From Mastigamoeba balamuthi (lineage: Eukaryota > Evosea > Mastigamoebida > Mastigamoebidae), in contig CACRSC010000010.1 of assembly GCA_902651635.1 (NCBI GenBank), forward strand, positions 1,584,086-1,648,085: DNA of 64,000 nt, read 5' to 3'. A model generated the notes under the pieces. That model saw nothing but the letters and a program-made list of their open reading frames with translations. It did not search any database and was not told where the DNA came from. Both the position numbers and the translations under genes were made by a program. Positions 11,491 to 23,529 of this stretch are shown here, in pieces (the first letter of the stretch is position 1; each line of letters opens with the position of its first letter).

Positions 11491-11951
11491 TCAATACCAG
11501 CTGCACAGAGTATTCAGTAGGCACGCACACGCAGCGGTCAGGAGGGCACAGGCGCAGCACGCTGCAGCCTGGTCTGCCACGCGGCGATCTTGCTCGCGCT
11601 TCTCCTCCTCCTTCTTTTCCTCCTTCCCCTCCTTCTCCTCGGACTCTGTCTCCTCTTTCTTCTCCTTCTGTTTGATGACCACGACTACAGGAGGGGCCCC
11701 ACTCTATCGTGTGTCTCGTGAGCCACCATAGTTGCTGGATTAGTGCTCACTGTTGGAGGTTGTCCGTAGGGCTGGGGACCAGGCTGTGGGTACTGCCCGC
11801 CAGCCTGGAACACCGGAGGCGGCCCACCGGCCTGGTACGGCCCCACAGCGTAGGCCTGGGGAAGAGGAGCATAGTTGCCCGCAGCTGGGTAGGGCTGCAT
11901 GCCCTGGGGAGGGCATGGGCCCGAGCCAGCATAGTATGCCTGCTGCTCCAT
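11491..11951 (-). CDS. Proline-rich CYSTM-like protein, copy B
   Basis: Paralogue of copy A made by the tandem duplication. It starts MEQQAYYAGSGPCPPQG at 11951, lacks about two of the Pro-rich repeat units present in A (a shorter GPYQAGGPPPVFQAGG region), keeps the intron position and SGAPPVVVV start of exon 2, and ends with the charged stretch and a Cys/Ala tail (AAACCACALLTAACACLL). The reading frame is intact, so it is probably a working gene. Confidence 0.7.
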
Positions 11952-12543
11952 TCTGTATGTGCTTCTTTCTGGTGTGTTTGCGGTTTTGAGATGATATGGA
12001 CGCCCGAGATGCCAATCGGTTCGGTGTGTGGGCCCTGTTACCGCAACAATGACGTGTCCATAAATATCTGTATGCCTCTTTAGTGAAAGAAAAATGCGAG
12101 CCTTGATTCGAACTGTTGAATCAAACTCCTCACATTTTATCTTGCCTTGCATCGGCTTAAGAAATCCCAGCTCGCCCACATAGCCATCGCTCAACGAAGG
12201 CGCCGAAGCTCTCTTGAGCACACAACCGTTTGCCAAGACAGACGTGCGTTCGATTTCGGGCCCGCGGGAGAACGTACAGTCTGCATTGTTCTTTGGTTAT
12301 ACGCGTTCGTTTCCGTGTCCTCTTCGGTGATTGCTGGCAGAGCATAGCTGTTTGCCAAGAAGCGTCTATCACGCATGGAGGCCGTGTGCAAAGGAATGTG
12401 ATGCATGTTGATTACTGTGTGGGAGTGGTTGGAGTTCTCAATAAAAGTGGGCATTGGACGCAGCGACGGTTGCGGCCGTGTGCGGGGTGAGCAAAAAAGG
12501 GTACGGAAAAGCGTCCGTCCGGGACACGTGTCCGTGCGGGCAC

Positions 12544-13152
12544 TCAGTTGCACATCGACTCGAGCAGGCAGGCGCACGCGGCCGCCAGGCAGGCGCAGGC
12601 GCAGCACGTGGCAGCCTCGTCCGACACGCCGCTGTGGTGCTCGTGCTTCTCCTTGACCTTCTTCTCCTTGACCACCACCACCACCGGAGGCGCCCCGCTC
12701 TGCCACGCACCGCCACGTCAGACTCCCCCCCACCGGCGCCATGCAGAGGGGCGAGGGCACGGGGCACGCACGTTGGGGGGCGCTCCGTAGGGCTGCTGCC
12801 CCGGCGGCGGGTACGTCCCCGCGGGGTACTGCTGGGGGTACTGCTGCTGCGGCGGGTACGGCCCCGCCGGGTACTGGCCCTGCGGCGGGTAGGGCCCCGC
12901 GGGGTAGGCCTGCGGCGGCGGGGCGGCGTAGCCGGCGGCGGGGGGGTAGGGCTGCTGGCCCTGCGGGGGGTAGGGGCCAGCGGGGTAGGGCTGCTGCGGC
13001 CCCTGCGGCGGCGGGTACGGGCCAGGAGCGTACTGGCCCGCAGGCGGGGGCGGGTACGCGGGGGCGCTGGCGGGCTGGTCGCAGGCGCCGTACTGAGGGG
13101 GCGGGTACGGGGCTCCCGCGGGCGGAGGGTAAGGGGCGGAGGGCTGCGCCAT
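12544..13152 (-). CDS. Proline-rich CYSTM-like protein, copy C
   Basis: Exon 1 from ATG 13152 reads MAQPSAPYPPPAGAPYPPP and carries about a dozen YPAGPYPPQ-type repeats. A short intron with GTGCGT donor joins to SGAPPVVVVVKEKK, a short His/Glu/Lys spacer and a Cys/Ala-rich hydrophobic tail (ATCCACACLAAACACLLES). It has the longest Pro-rich head and shortest charged spacer of the family in this window. Likely a small tail-anchored membrane protein. Confidence 0.7.
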
Positions 13153-13312
13153 TTGGGGGCAGATGTTTTTCTGAAACACAAAAAATGAAAGAGTTCTTCA
13201 GTGGATCTTGAGAAGCGCACGATAAGATCTGCGAATCAGGTCCGAAGTACGTTTATGTGAATGCGGAACCGCGGGAATCTCACAACAAGTCTGGAACAGC
13301 TCTGCAGTGCCT

Positions 13313-15220
13313 TCACGCGAACAGCTCTGGCATTGTGAACAGCAAAGGGATCTGGTCTACCGCACTGACCGTGAAGACTCCCCTTCCCATGTGCCTCGCT
13401 GCGGCTGCCACCACCCGGGGCAGTCTCTCGTTGACGGCGTCCTGGAGCGCCTTGGATCTCGTCAGGGCCTGGCGGATCTCGTAGACCGTCTGAGCAGACA
13501 CGGAAGCATTGCAGTCGTCGAGCAATCCGAGCAGCTGGCCATACTGCTGAGGCGACTCGCTGTCGATGAACGAGCAGTAGCAGCGGACGGCAGAGACTCG
13601 CACAAACGCGAAAGACGAGTTGAACATCTTTGCAATCGAGCTTGCAATGTCTCCGCCCATGTGTCGCTTGCACCAGGTGTGCAGCGACGCCGCCAGGTCG
13701 ATGAAAGCTGTCTGCCTTCTGGCTTTCGTGACATTTTCCTCCTCGGGGTCGCTTGTGCGGGACAGTGCGGTGAGACACGGCGAAGTTCAACGCAAACGCA
13801 CAGCCCCATGAGCTCGTCCTGCATCAGAGAGAGGAGCTGTGGGTCGGGCTCATCTGTGAGGCTGCACCTGACCACGACCAGCAGCTGCAGCGCCTTGCCG
13901 ACAGCGCTGAGGCACGGGCTCAGGCAGAGCGAGCCCGCATTCATGGCGGCGCAGCTCTCCTCTGACGGCTGGAGCAGGTCTCCGAGCACCTGACCCCACA
14001 GCGCCCCGAACTCGGGCTGCAGCTCCTGGTTGAGGGTCTTGTCGTGCACTGCAGAAGTGAGGTAGCGGATCGCTGCCGTCGCTGACTCGTACTGCTCTCC
14101 TCCGCAGGGGCACTCGGCGCACCGGGCGACCGTCTCGATCGCTAGACGCCCAAACGCGAGCATCTCCTTGGAGCTCTTTTTCGGGGGTTTCGTGGCCATC
14201 GAGGTCACGCAGTCGAAGAAGTGCATCCCCTGGGCAATAGCCCAGCCGGTCTTGCAGCACTCCCAGCACCCGTCGGTGCCAGAGGTGGGCGGGCTTGCCC
14301 TGAGCGGGCGTTCGATCGACCTCAGGACAAATTCCAGAAAGGTCTTCTCTCTCTTGGGGGGCACCGCCATCCAACCCTACAAGAAGCCAGTCCTAGTGAG
14401 CGCGATACAGGGGCGAGGCGGGGAGAGAGGAGAGGCACCGAGTAGATTCCGTGCAGCACTTGCAGGACCAGGAGCTCCTCCTGCAGGCCCTCGTCCGCGT
14501 GGCAGTCCCTCGAGCCCAGCTTCTTGATCTCCTTGCAGAGGGGCTTGACAATCTCCGACTTGACCGTGCCCGGAACGACGCAGCAGAGGTGCTTCCACAG
14601 CGCGCGGTCCTCCTGGCCCTGCGCGTGGGGGCTCGCAGCAGCGAACCCCCTGCACACGCCCGCGAGCGCCACCAGCCCCGCGGCCACGTCCCGCCTGCTC
14701 TCGGACAGCAGCAGCTCCCTGGCTGCCCGCGTGTACTCGGACCAGCGGTTGTACCTCTGCGTGACCTGCATCTCGCAGATCAGGTCGCACAGCAGATCCC
14801 TGGGCAGGGGGGACCGCCCCACATGAGCCTCACGATCACCAGCGCGGTGGAAACGTACCGGGTTTGAACGTCTGGCGAAGCGACGATGTCGCTGACGACG
14901 CGCGTTCGCAGCTGACGTATGTCGTCGGGCGACGCGGCTGCCAGCGCGGCGGGCATGGCGTGGGCCGCCACCCTCTTGAGGCGCGCGTGGTGGCCCTCGA
15001 GGAGGCCGAGCAGCGCCACGGCGACGTGCGAGGGGGCGGCCTGGGACTTGCGGGCCCTGCGCTGGACCACGCGGGCGACGCAGAGGGCGAGCAGCGGGCG
15101 CACGGCGAGGCCCAGCGCCACAAGGTCGCGGGCGTCGGTGAGCTGGGCGACGATGTGCTCGCGCAGGGTCCAGGAGGTCTGGAGGAGGGGGAGGTCGGCA
15201 GCGCGAGGGTCGGAGGCCAT
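13313..15220 (-). CDS. Unrecognised protein, probably alpha-helical repeat
   Basis: ATG at 15220 (MASDPRAADLPLLQTSWTL) opens a protein of about 580 residues in four or more exons. Exons are separated by short GT-AG introns, one near 14450-14385 and one near 13810-13715. The composition is helical and Leu/Ala-rich throughout (VALALLGLLEGHH, LVALAGVCRGFAA, LLVLQVLHGIYS, LLGLLDDC) with regularly spaced hydrophobic helices, which suggests a HEAT/ARM-like solenoid. There is no signal peptide or membrane segment. I do not recognise a specific family and give no function. It is flanked on both sides by CYSTM-like genes on the same strand. Confidence 0.6.
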
Positions 15221-15359
15221 CCCGGGGGGGGGTGTGGAAACACAGAATCTGGGCCGTCGGGATTCTCATTGAAGATCGTGATTTCACAATGGAGATTCCA
15301 ATAATGTAAGGGGGTGGGGAGAGGAGGACGGGTCGAGCGCGGCGAAGGGTTGGCAACTC

Positions 15360-15871
15360 TCACTGCCTCAGGGACTCGAGCAGGCACTCCATCGCGACGC
15401 AGCAGCAAACTGCCGCCACACAGTTATCGGCTTCCTCCCTGAGGCGCCGCTCTTCCTCCCGCCTGGCCTCCTCGTCCGAGTCTTTCTCCTTGACGATCAC
15501 CACGACCTGCGGCGGGGCGGTCTGGGAACGCAGTTGTGGAAGATTGAATTTCAATTGACAAGAAAGTGGAAAAACTCCTCGAAACAAGAAACACATCAAA
15601 AACGCACGTTGTTTGGGAGGGGCGGTGGTGGGCAGCCATCCGGGAACGCCTGCTTCTGCGCGGGAGGATAGGGCGCCGTCTCTGTGTACGGCGGTGCGCT
15701 GTGCGCCGGAGAGCACTGCCACGGCTCCGCGCCAGGGGGCACGTACGACGGCGAGTAGGCGGGAGGCGGGGCGGTAGCCTCCTGGTTGAACGTGCCGTAC
15801 TGGACGGGAACCGCTGCGTAGGCGCCTCCCGAGGGCGCGATCGGGGCCGAAGGGGCCCAAGGTTGCGCCAT
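15360..15871 (-). CDS. Proline-rich CYSTM-like protein, copy D
   Basis: Starts MAQPWAPSAPIAPSGG at 15871, has a Pro/Ala/Tyr-rich head less repetitive than copy C, then an intron (GTGCGT donor after PNN) and exon 2 TAPPQVVVIVKEKDSDEEA with a Glu/Arg-rich stretch. The tail NCVAAVCCCVAMECLLESL is Cys-rich and hydrophobic, ending at 15360. The intron position is the same as in copies A-C, which supports common descent. Confidence 0.7.
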
Positions 15872-16250
15872 TGTTTGTTGGGTGTTCAGTATCTTTTTTC
15901 ACCCCCCTTCTGTGCGAGCTGCCGTGCGTTTGTTGTTGTATTAGTTGTCAATTGGTTCCAGTCCATCGTATCACCCCACGACCCCCGCCACCGCCGCTTC
16001 GGCTTCGTCGCGGGGTCCGGCTCTTCAGGAAAAACCCGCCCTCTGGACCATCCCTTGATTAATGGACCCATCGGGCTGAGTGAACCCTGCACAACGGTGG
16101 TGCATCGTTTGGGGACTGACATCAGCACGCGACCCCCGACAAATTTCGATTTTTTATGCAGCTGCCCTCTTTTTTTATCTCTTTTTTTCAGTGAGGAAAC
16201 ACCCCCCAGCGGGCGCGGCGCCGGGTCGACGGGCGGTGTGTGCGGTTTCA
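15872..16250. promoter_or_regulatory. Divergent intergenic region
   Basis: A 379-bp gap lies between the start codons of the leftward CYSTM-like copy D and the rightward Mei2-type RRM gene, so it must hold both promoters. It contains T-rich runs (around 15891-15898 and 16151-16190) but no motif I can name with confidence. Confidence 0.4.
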
Positions 16251-17362
16251 ATGCTGTGCAGTGCGGTTTCAGACGTCTCCGCCATCCCCCGCGGCCCCTG
16301 CGCGCCCCCGCGCCCCGCGTGCGGCGCCCGCCGGCCCCCCGCGGAGCCCGAGCGCGCGGGCAAGCGCCGCGCGCTGTTCCCCGAGTCGGTGCCGGGCCCC
16401 ACGTCGCACGCGTACAGGTCCGGCGAGGCGCTCGCCCCGTGCCCCTCGAGCGTGCCGCGCATCGTCTCGTCGCCGCCGTCGCCGCGGCGCGAGTCGCCCG
16501 TCACCGCCAAGGTTCACTCAGGCCCACCGCCCACGCGGGCCCGTTTTTTGTTCGGTTTTTTTCTCTTTCGGCGATCTTGTATTTTACGTTGCTTTACTTT
16601 GCTTGCCGCCTTTGGTGAAGAAAAAAGCCCGTTAATGCGGGGTGTGTAACACTGCACTGTTTCGGCCCGGGCGTTTGTCCTGAAGCCACGAGACCGAGTC
16701 GGCGGTTTTTGGGTGGTTGTATCACAGCGAATATGAAATCAGAGACCGCCAGCCCAACCACCCACCCCGGCGGTTAACGGGAAACTCAATCCATACGCGC
16801 AACGCCCGCCCCGCAACTGCAGCTCGCGGAGGAGTGCGCGGACCAGATGGCCGACGACTGCGAGTGCGAGTGCGAGGGCAACGAGGTCGAGGGCGGCGGC
16901 AGCAGCAGCAGCTACAAGGAGGCGGGCTGCTGCACGACGGTGATGCTGCGGTGCCTGCCGCCGCAGCTGACGCGCGACGAGCTCGTGCGCATGCTGGGCG
17001 CGCACCACGCGGGCACGTTCGACGTGGTCTACATGCCGCTCGACGCCCAGCGGCGCGGCAACCTGGGCTACGCGTTCGTCAACCTCGTCAGCGCCGAGTT
17101 TGTGCGGCCGCTGGTCGACGAGTTCGACGGGCTGCGCTGGGAGCGCTTTGGGAGCGCGCTGGTCTGCGCGGTGAGCATGTCGCGCGGGCAGGGCCTCCGC
17201 AGGTTCGTCTGCGAGTTCCAGCAGGTCGCCACGCTCGGGCCCGAGCGCGCCTGCCGCCTGCGCAGCGAGGTCAGCATCGCCGTCAACGGCCGCATCATGC
17301 CCTTCCCTCTTGCCCGTCTCCGCGTCTCGCGCCTCGGCGACAGGGACTACGTCTTCTCGTGA
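16251..17362 (+). CDS. Mei2-type RRM RNA-binding protein
   Basis: Two exons: 16251-16511 and 16823-17362. The 311-bp intron between them is the longest I can define in this window. Exon 1 encodes a Pro/Arg-rich, probably disordered region. Exon 2 has an acidic Cys/Glu stretch and then TTVMLRCLPPQLTRDELVRM, FDVVYMPLD, GNLGYAFVNL and WERFGSALVCAVSM. This is the Mei2 C-terminal RRM signature, in which TTVM(I/L)RN(I/L)P, Y(L/M)P(I/L)D and N(V/L)GYAF(I/V)N are diagnostic. Family members bind RNA and control meiosis or development. The protein is short because the other RRMs of fungal and plant Mei2 are absent. The Met at 16251 is the first good start. Confidence 0.8.
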
Positions 17363-18364
17363 GTTGTCATCCTCCTCTCCCCCTCCTTTTCCCCACCGCC
17401 TGCCTCTGGAACGGCAGCGCCGTTTGGGTTTGCCGGCTGACGGACGTGCGGGGGTTATGCGACAGGAATAATTTGGGTGCGGAAGTGGAGACGATGTGAC
17501 GAAGGGGGGCGATGGGCGTGTGGGCCCGAGGACGCCGGGACACGACCTCCCTAGCATGAAGAGGAGCACCTGCAATTCCTCTTCTTTTCCTTCCCTCCCC
17601 TCTTTTTTTGCGTGTCTCGCTTATCGGCCTATTTCCACACGGTTTCTATCCTCTCTGTCACTCTCCTTTTTGTTTGCCAGGACAGGACGCTCTCCTTCCC
17701 CCACTCGGTTTCTTTCTCTCAGTCAGCAACAGACGCGACGGGTGTGCGCCTCCGGGTCCATTTTTTAAAAACACTCGCGCACAGACCCTTAGCCACAAAC
17801 CCACCCAAGGCAAGAAGCACAGTCATTGGATCACCATCCCCTGCACCACGCACGGCACAGGCACACTCGCCTTCACAGCACTGACACTGCCACCCCCGGC
17901 CCTTTTTGCCAGCACAAATCTATTAGATAACACCATCCTTCCGGTCAGGCCTGTTTGTTCTCGCGTTCTAAAGATTCTTTGAAATCCGAGATTTCGAGGT
18001 TATCCTGGAAATGCCTGCGTTACGTAATCCAGATTCAGAATTTAAGAGTCAACCCCAGTGGAAGCTCCAGGCTGCCTCTTGGCTCGGTCGGCAAAACCAC
18101 TGAGTTGGATGCAGCCCGAGCATTCGTAGCCTGAGCTCGTTTCAAGCATGCGCCATCGCCGGCCATAGGCCAATGGCCTGCCGCCGTTGGCCGGCGTCCT
18201 CCCGCGCCTCAGCCGTTGCGGTGTATCTAGGAAAGATACGGATAGAATCTCCCTGGAAGGGTCACTTCTGACGTCACTCGCACCCTCTGTTCCTATCCAA
18301 CCCCCACTCGCTGCACTCCCCCAACCGCACCCACTGCCGCTCGGCCACCTCTGCGCCCACCGCC
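17363..18364. other. Intergenic, no gene seen
   Basis: About 1 kb between two rightward genes. Open frames here are pyrimidine-rich and show no domain, signal or splice pattern. A T/C-rich tract lies at 17580-17720, and a small inverted element containing GGCCATAGGCCAATGGCC lies near 18162-18180. Confidence 0.5.
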
Positions 18365-20218
18365 ATGCCTCTGCCCCACAGCTCCCTGTTCCGCGAGTGT
18401 GTCCTGCGCGAGCACGGCCTCAGGCGCGCACTGCGTCCTCTGCAGCTGACAGAATCCTCTTTTTTTCTCCGCTGCCTCGGCTCACTCGGACCCTCGGGCA
18501 CACTCCCACACTCCCCCTCCGCAGCGACGGCCCGACGCTCGAGTCCCAGGCGGTGCGCACGTCGGAGGACATGCTGCCTGCGTCGCTGCACAAGGAGTGG
18601 ATGCGCCTGCCGCGCGAGAGCACCCACGACAAGGTCTTCGCTGCCCGGCACGCACCCTGACTCATGCTCCCCCCCTTCCCCTCCCCTCCTCCTTCGCTTC
18701 CCGCCCTGACACGCGTCTACGGGGCCCCCGCCGACAGCTGGCTGGACCAGGACCGCGTCCTCTTCGGCACCAAGGCCAACCGCGTGCGTCCTCCTCCCCC
18801 AACAGCTGGCGGCCGCGTCGTCCCCCTCCCCGAGCCGGAAAACGGAGCAGAAGACGATGAGAAATGCTCGTTTTTCTTCGATGACGTGTCGCGTGACGCG
18901 TGACGCGGTCCGACAACGCGCTGAAAACGTGCACGCCAGTTGATGCTCTGGGACGTGTCGCGCAACGAGGTGACGGAGGTGCGGCTGCCGGCGTCGCCGC
19001 CGCGGGCGCGGAGGAACGACGAGGAGAGCGCGGGCATCCACGACATCGACCTCTGCGGCAGCGGCGCGCTGCTCGTGACGGGCGCCAGCGACCCCTGCGA
19101 CCTCGCGGTCTTCGCGCTGCCGGCCCTCAAGCCGGTCTGCCTCCTCAGGGTGTGCCACACGTCAATGACGTCATTTGACTTTGAGGCTGACCCGCTGCGA
19201 GCGCAGGGCAATGAGGACTGGTCGTTCGCGTCAAAGTTCCTCGCGGACGACGTTGTGGCGTCGGGTACGTAGCGGTCTCTTGGAGGGGCTGCTGAAGGGT
19301 CTCGTTTCTGGATTGTGCAGGCTCGCGCGACTCTAAGGTGCGGCTGTGGCAGCTGCCCAAGTTGGGGGAGCCCTTTGGCGAAGTGGGGCCGCTCGCGGAG
19401 CTCACAGACCACGCGGGCAAGGTCAGGTGCCTCGAGAACAACCCGCACAACAGCGTACGTGCCCACGAATAACGAACCGACATGATTGACTGATGGCCTT
19501 CTCAGTACTTCGTGACGGCTTCTGCGGACCGCACGATGAAGGTGTGGGACCGCGCGGCAGCGCAAGTGGTACGTCCGTCCCAGCGCGTGCGCTCGCTGCT
19601 GACAAGGCCGTGCAGGAGAGGACGATGAGATTCGAGGACGGCCTGTACGACATTGTCTGCCTGAGCGTCGACGAGGCCTCGGGCAACCTCGTGGCCGTCG
19701 GGTCCCAGGGTGGCGTCAGGATTGTCGACGACCGCTGCCCCGACGTGGCGACACAACTGCCAGCCCTCGACGGGCAGTGGGGTACGTAGCGGACGCGGCC
19801 GTGAAGGGGGTAGCTGACTGGGGGGTGGTTGTCAGGCGTGCGCTGCGTGCAGTTCAGCGGCAACGTGCTCACGATAGGAGGGGGCAACGGCAGCGTCTCG
19901 TTCTACGACATTCGCGGGGGGCGCTTCCGCGAGTGCGACTCGTCCAACTTCTTCAAGTGCAGCAGGGGCTCCCCTCTGGTACGCGCAGCTCCACTCGCCC
20001 CTGGATGGGCCACTGATCACTCGCTCTCAGCAGGCGCCGACCGATGGGTGGGACGAGTCTCCGCAGGCGGTGTACACTCTGCAGTACGACAGGCTCAAGA
20101 CCAAGCTCTTCGTGGGCGGCGGCCCCCTGATGGTGCGCCCCTTCGGCGTGACGCGCATCGGCTAACGCGGGCCGTCCAGTGCGGGTACAACGGGTGCTAC
20201 TCGTCGGTGTGGGGCTGA
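18365..20218 (+). CDS. WD40-repeat protein, DCAF12-like
   Basis: At least eight small exons encode a WD40 propeller. Visible blades include LMLWDVSRNEVTEV, GSRDSKVRLWQLP, YFVTASADRTMKVWD, and a late GGNGSVSFYDIRGG. The segment GLYDIVCLSVDE, the VGSQGGVRIVD strand and the C-terminal GGGPLM then GCYSSVWG closely follow the C-terminal region of DCAF12, a substrate receptor for the CUL4-DDB1 ubiquitin ligase that reads C-terminal degrons. The last intron (from after GGPLM to CAG before CGYNG) keeps frame to the TGA at 20216-20218. The exact 5' exon boundaries are uncertain; the start at 18365 is the first Met of the best N-terminal exon. Confidence 0.75.
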
Positions 20219-20321
20219 TGGCCTTCGGGACGTTGACCACAGGATTAAGTCCACGCGGATTCTGCTGTACCGGTCGGTGCCTCTCAAGTCTGTCCCAATC
20301 CATTTTGACCGCGGATTACAA

Positions 20322-20327
20322 ATAAAG
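20322..20327 (+). terminator. Poly(A) signal AATAAA
   Basis: AATAAA lies about 105 bp after the stop codon of the DCAF12-like gene in the 224-bp convergent gap before the cyclase gene, a suitable place for its polyadenylation signal. Confidence 0.5.
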
Positions 20328-20442
20328 ACAGTAGGATGCTCCACGAGCCCCTTGATCTCAGATAAGTTCTTTGGCCGTTGCTTAAGGAGTAGTTGTATTG
20401 TGAAGTCAATGAACATCCGGGATTGAGGAAGCCGGGAGGGTG

Positions 20443-22867
20443 TCACTTGGACTGCTTGCCTGCCGTGTCGCCAGACAGGTCGTGGGTTACATTGGTTGCC
20501 AGGCTCGGATTCTCGATGTTGCTTTGAGCTGCGTGAATGATGTCCTCGGCGTCCTTGACCACGGGGCTGCTGTGCTGCAGGCAGATGCCCTTGAGCTTCT
20601 GGATGGACTCTGCCCACTCAGAGTGGTAGAACGACTCCATGGCGCTGTCGAACGTCCTCATGGCGTCGAGGTCAGCCTCTTCTCTCCTCCCCCGCTGCCC
20701 GGCGATCGTCGAGACCAGCATCGGCAGGTCTGGCCCGCGCAGCTTGATGCAGCCCACCGTGCGCACCGCGAGGTCTTCTGCCCCGGACTGCGTGCACGCA
20801 GCGGCCCACGTCTCGCCGGTCAGGAGGATCCCCGTGCCCTCGGGGTCCAGGACTTTGGCAGCGCTCTGCAGGCGAGCGGCGATGCAGACGGTGTCCCCGA
20901 TAGCCGTGAAGTTGGTCAGCGTCCCGAACGCCCCGATGTCCCCGATCAGGACCTCTCCCGCCGCCACTCCGATGCGCACTTTGGGCCTGTGAAAGGACCG
21001 GTAGAGGCCCAGCTCGTCCCACGAGCGGCACAGCTCGGCGACGGCGTCGCGCATCCTGAGGGCGGCGGCGCAGGCGCGGACCTGGTGGTCCTTGCACTCG
21101 TAGGGGGCGTTGAAGATGGCCATGACCTCGTCGCCCATGAGCTTGTCGATGTACCCTCCGTGGCGCTTGGCCACGTTGGCCAGCGTCGTCAGGATCTCGT
21201 TGAGCATCCGCCCGAACTCCCCCATGGTGCCCTCGCGCTTGCTGCGGTCGATCATGGCCGTCGAGCCCTGGATGTCGCAGAACAGCGCCGTGATCATCTT
21301 GGGCGCCAGTGGCATCTCGACGACCCTGTTCTCGATGATCCACGAGCATAGGTCCATGCTCACGTAGCGCCCAACGGCGTAGAGCGACTCGGCCATCTTG
21401 CTGGCCGACACGAGCAGATCGCTGACTTCGGAGAGCAGGTGGTGGCCAGAGAACTTGGTGAGGCTGCCTGTGGAGGAGCTGCGGTTCATGGCCAGGCTGC
21501 CGCCCGAGTCCTCGGTGTTGGCGGTTCGGCTGCCACTGAGTCCTGATGGTTGGGAGCTGGTGGCCAGAGACGACCGCGAGGTCGGCCATGTTGAGGCGCG
21601 ATAGGCGCGAGATGGTCTTAGACGTCTTGTTGAGTGGCCGCGAGACCAGAGCGAGGCCCGCCACGATGGCGACGACCAGTGAGAACACGAACAGCGCGAC
21701 GGTGATCGTGATGGTGACGATGATTCCCCTGGCGATTGAGCCCCAGTAGTCGTCGACGGGGATGGCCACCACGTAGTACATGGGCGCGAACCCCGTCTCG
21801 GGGTGGATCTTCACGAGGCTGACGAGCACCTGGCAGGCCGTCCCCCCGATGGTGACCGTGGCGATGTCGTCGGAGAGCGTCTGCCCGCCAGAGGTGATCT
21901 TGACGACGTACCTGCCGACGTCGCGCGTCATCCTGTCGGTGCTGTTGAAGGCGAAGACGCGCAGGGCCGTGTTACCGACGAACAGGGACGCGTTCCGTGT
22001 CGTCGAGAAGAGCTGCATGGTGTTGGCCTCGATGAGCCACACGTTTCCCGTCTTGCCGATGTGCTGCTGCCGTAGGAAACGCTGCCACCCGAGGACGGAC
22101 ATGAGGACGCCGCGGATGCCGCAGACGCGCGTGGGCTGCTGGACGGACCCGTGCGACATGCTGACGGCGATGAGCTGCCTGCCCGATGGGATCCCGATGT
22201 AGAACGAGCCCCAGTTGAGCCTGGTCGGGTTGTTGGCCGCCACGGGATACCACGGGCGCGTGAACACGCTGAACCCGTTCGTGGTGCTCTTTCGCGTCCC
22301 GAGGTCGATGGTCCCGCTGGTCCTGTTGATGACCACCTCGTCCCTGCGAGCGTCTTCTTTCTCAGCGCTCTATTCTTGGGACTTGCCGACAAAGGGGAGC
22401 TTTACGCACGCATACAACTTTGCCCCTGCGACGGCCAGCCACTGGAGCTCCGGAGGGGTCCCGTAGATGCAGACGGTGGAGCCGAACCTGTCGGCACCGA
22501 TGATGGCCCACCCAGAGCGCTCGGCGAGACTGACCATGCGGAAGAAGCTCCTCCAGCTGCCCTGCACGACGGCCGCGGAGATGTTGGGATCGTCCGAGCA
22601 CGAGCCCGGCGTCGACTCGGCGATGAGCGCGAGCTCCGAGGTGATCTGCTCGGCCTGGCTGATGGTCATCTCGAGGGCCACCATGACCTTGTTGGCGATC
22701 TCGCGGATGAGGTCTCTGCTGACGCCCCACGTGCTCTCGCTGGCCTGCACGTACCACACGACCCACTGCGGCACCACCGACACGATGACCGACCCCGCGA
22801 TCAGGGCCACGCAGAGGAAGCCCAGACCCAGCTTGAACTTGCAGCACCGGATGCTTTGCCCTTTCAT
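20443..22867 (-). CDS. Receptor-type class III adenylyl/guanylyl cyclase
   Basis: ATG at 22867 (MKGQSIRCC). A first transmembrane segment (LGFLCVALIAGSVIVSVVP) is followed by a large extracellular region with Cache-like features, a second membrane segment (GIIVTITITVALFVFSLVVA), a short linker (RPLNKTSKTISRLSRLNMADLAV) resembling HAMP, and one catalytic domain. Metal-binding Asp residues are in LFCDIQGST and LMGDEVMAIF; the Lys before GDE fits adenine recognition. In the FTAIGDTVCIAARL segment, Thr takes the second substrate-specificity position as in class IIIb enzymes, Arg is kept, but the usual Asn of TVN is Cys. Two introns, near 22365 and 21560. It would make cAMP (or cGMP) at the plasma membrane as a dimer. 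Confidence 0.85.
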
Positions 22868-23529
22868 GTTTCTCCTCAACGAGGTTTCCTCTGAAAAGAA
22901 CGCGATTTTGGTTCATTTCCGTCCGTATTGGCAATCTAAACCGCACATCTGCATTTGGCGCTGCCGCCCGAATTGCCCGTCGCATTGAGACATCTGTAGC
23001 GCGTAGAGGAGATAAGAGTTAGGCCCCCAAACTTGTTTGAGTATGGCGCGAATGGCTACCGACCACGAGGAGCAAGCCCCGCGCCCTCTCTCCTCAGTTC
23101 TTTTTGACCTGTCCAAAAACAGTGAGTTTCTGTGCATTGGACCGCCCGATCGCAAGATGCACAGGCTGGGGGATCTGTCTCCCATTGATAAGCGTCTAGG
23201 AATGTGTGCTAATTTATGGGTCACTCAGGTTCTGCGAGACATTGGCGCAGCGGAAGCCCTCTATATTTAGCAAAGATGAGAGGAACGGAATGGCGTAGAA
23301 AAAGATGGCAGAGTTCAGCTGTTCACCGAGCTCTCAGTACATTGTCCAATTTATTTGTGGCGTTGCCTCCTTCCACAACCCGAGAGGTGCAATATGCATT
23401 TTGGAATCAAACTCAGAGCCAGTGAATTCTGTCCTTCAGAAAGTCATTCTGATACACGAATGACAGAACTCTGTGTCGCATACGGATTGTATTGACTTAT
23501 ATTCAGTGGCCATCACTCCTTCAAAGCAG
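22868..23529. other. Intergenic; one small orphan open frame
   Basis: This 662-bp stretch between the cyclase start and the next gene's stop holds a 75-codon plus-strand frame (23043-23270, MARMATDHEEQ...) with no recognisable feature. It could be a short gene or upstream leader, but nothing else supports it. Confidence 0.3.

Larger units (their letters stand above)
10754..12359. repeat. Tandem duplication, unit B
   Basis: Head-to-tail copy of 9140-10753. The right boundary is the sequence GCCAAG at 12359, matching the end of unit A at the junction. It holds a truncated zinc transporter 5' fragment and CYSTM-like copy B. The remaining 11080-11490 and 11952-12359 are flanking DNA copied from unit A, and 12360-12543 is unique; I see no other gene there. 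Confidence 0.9.
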
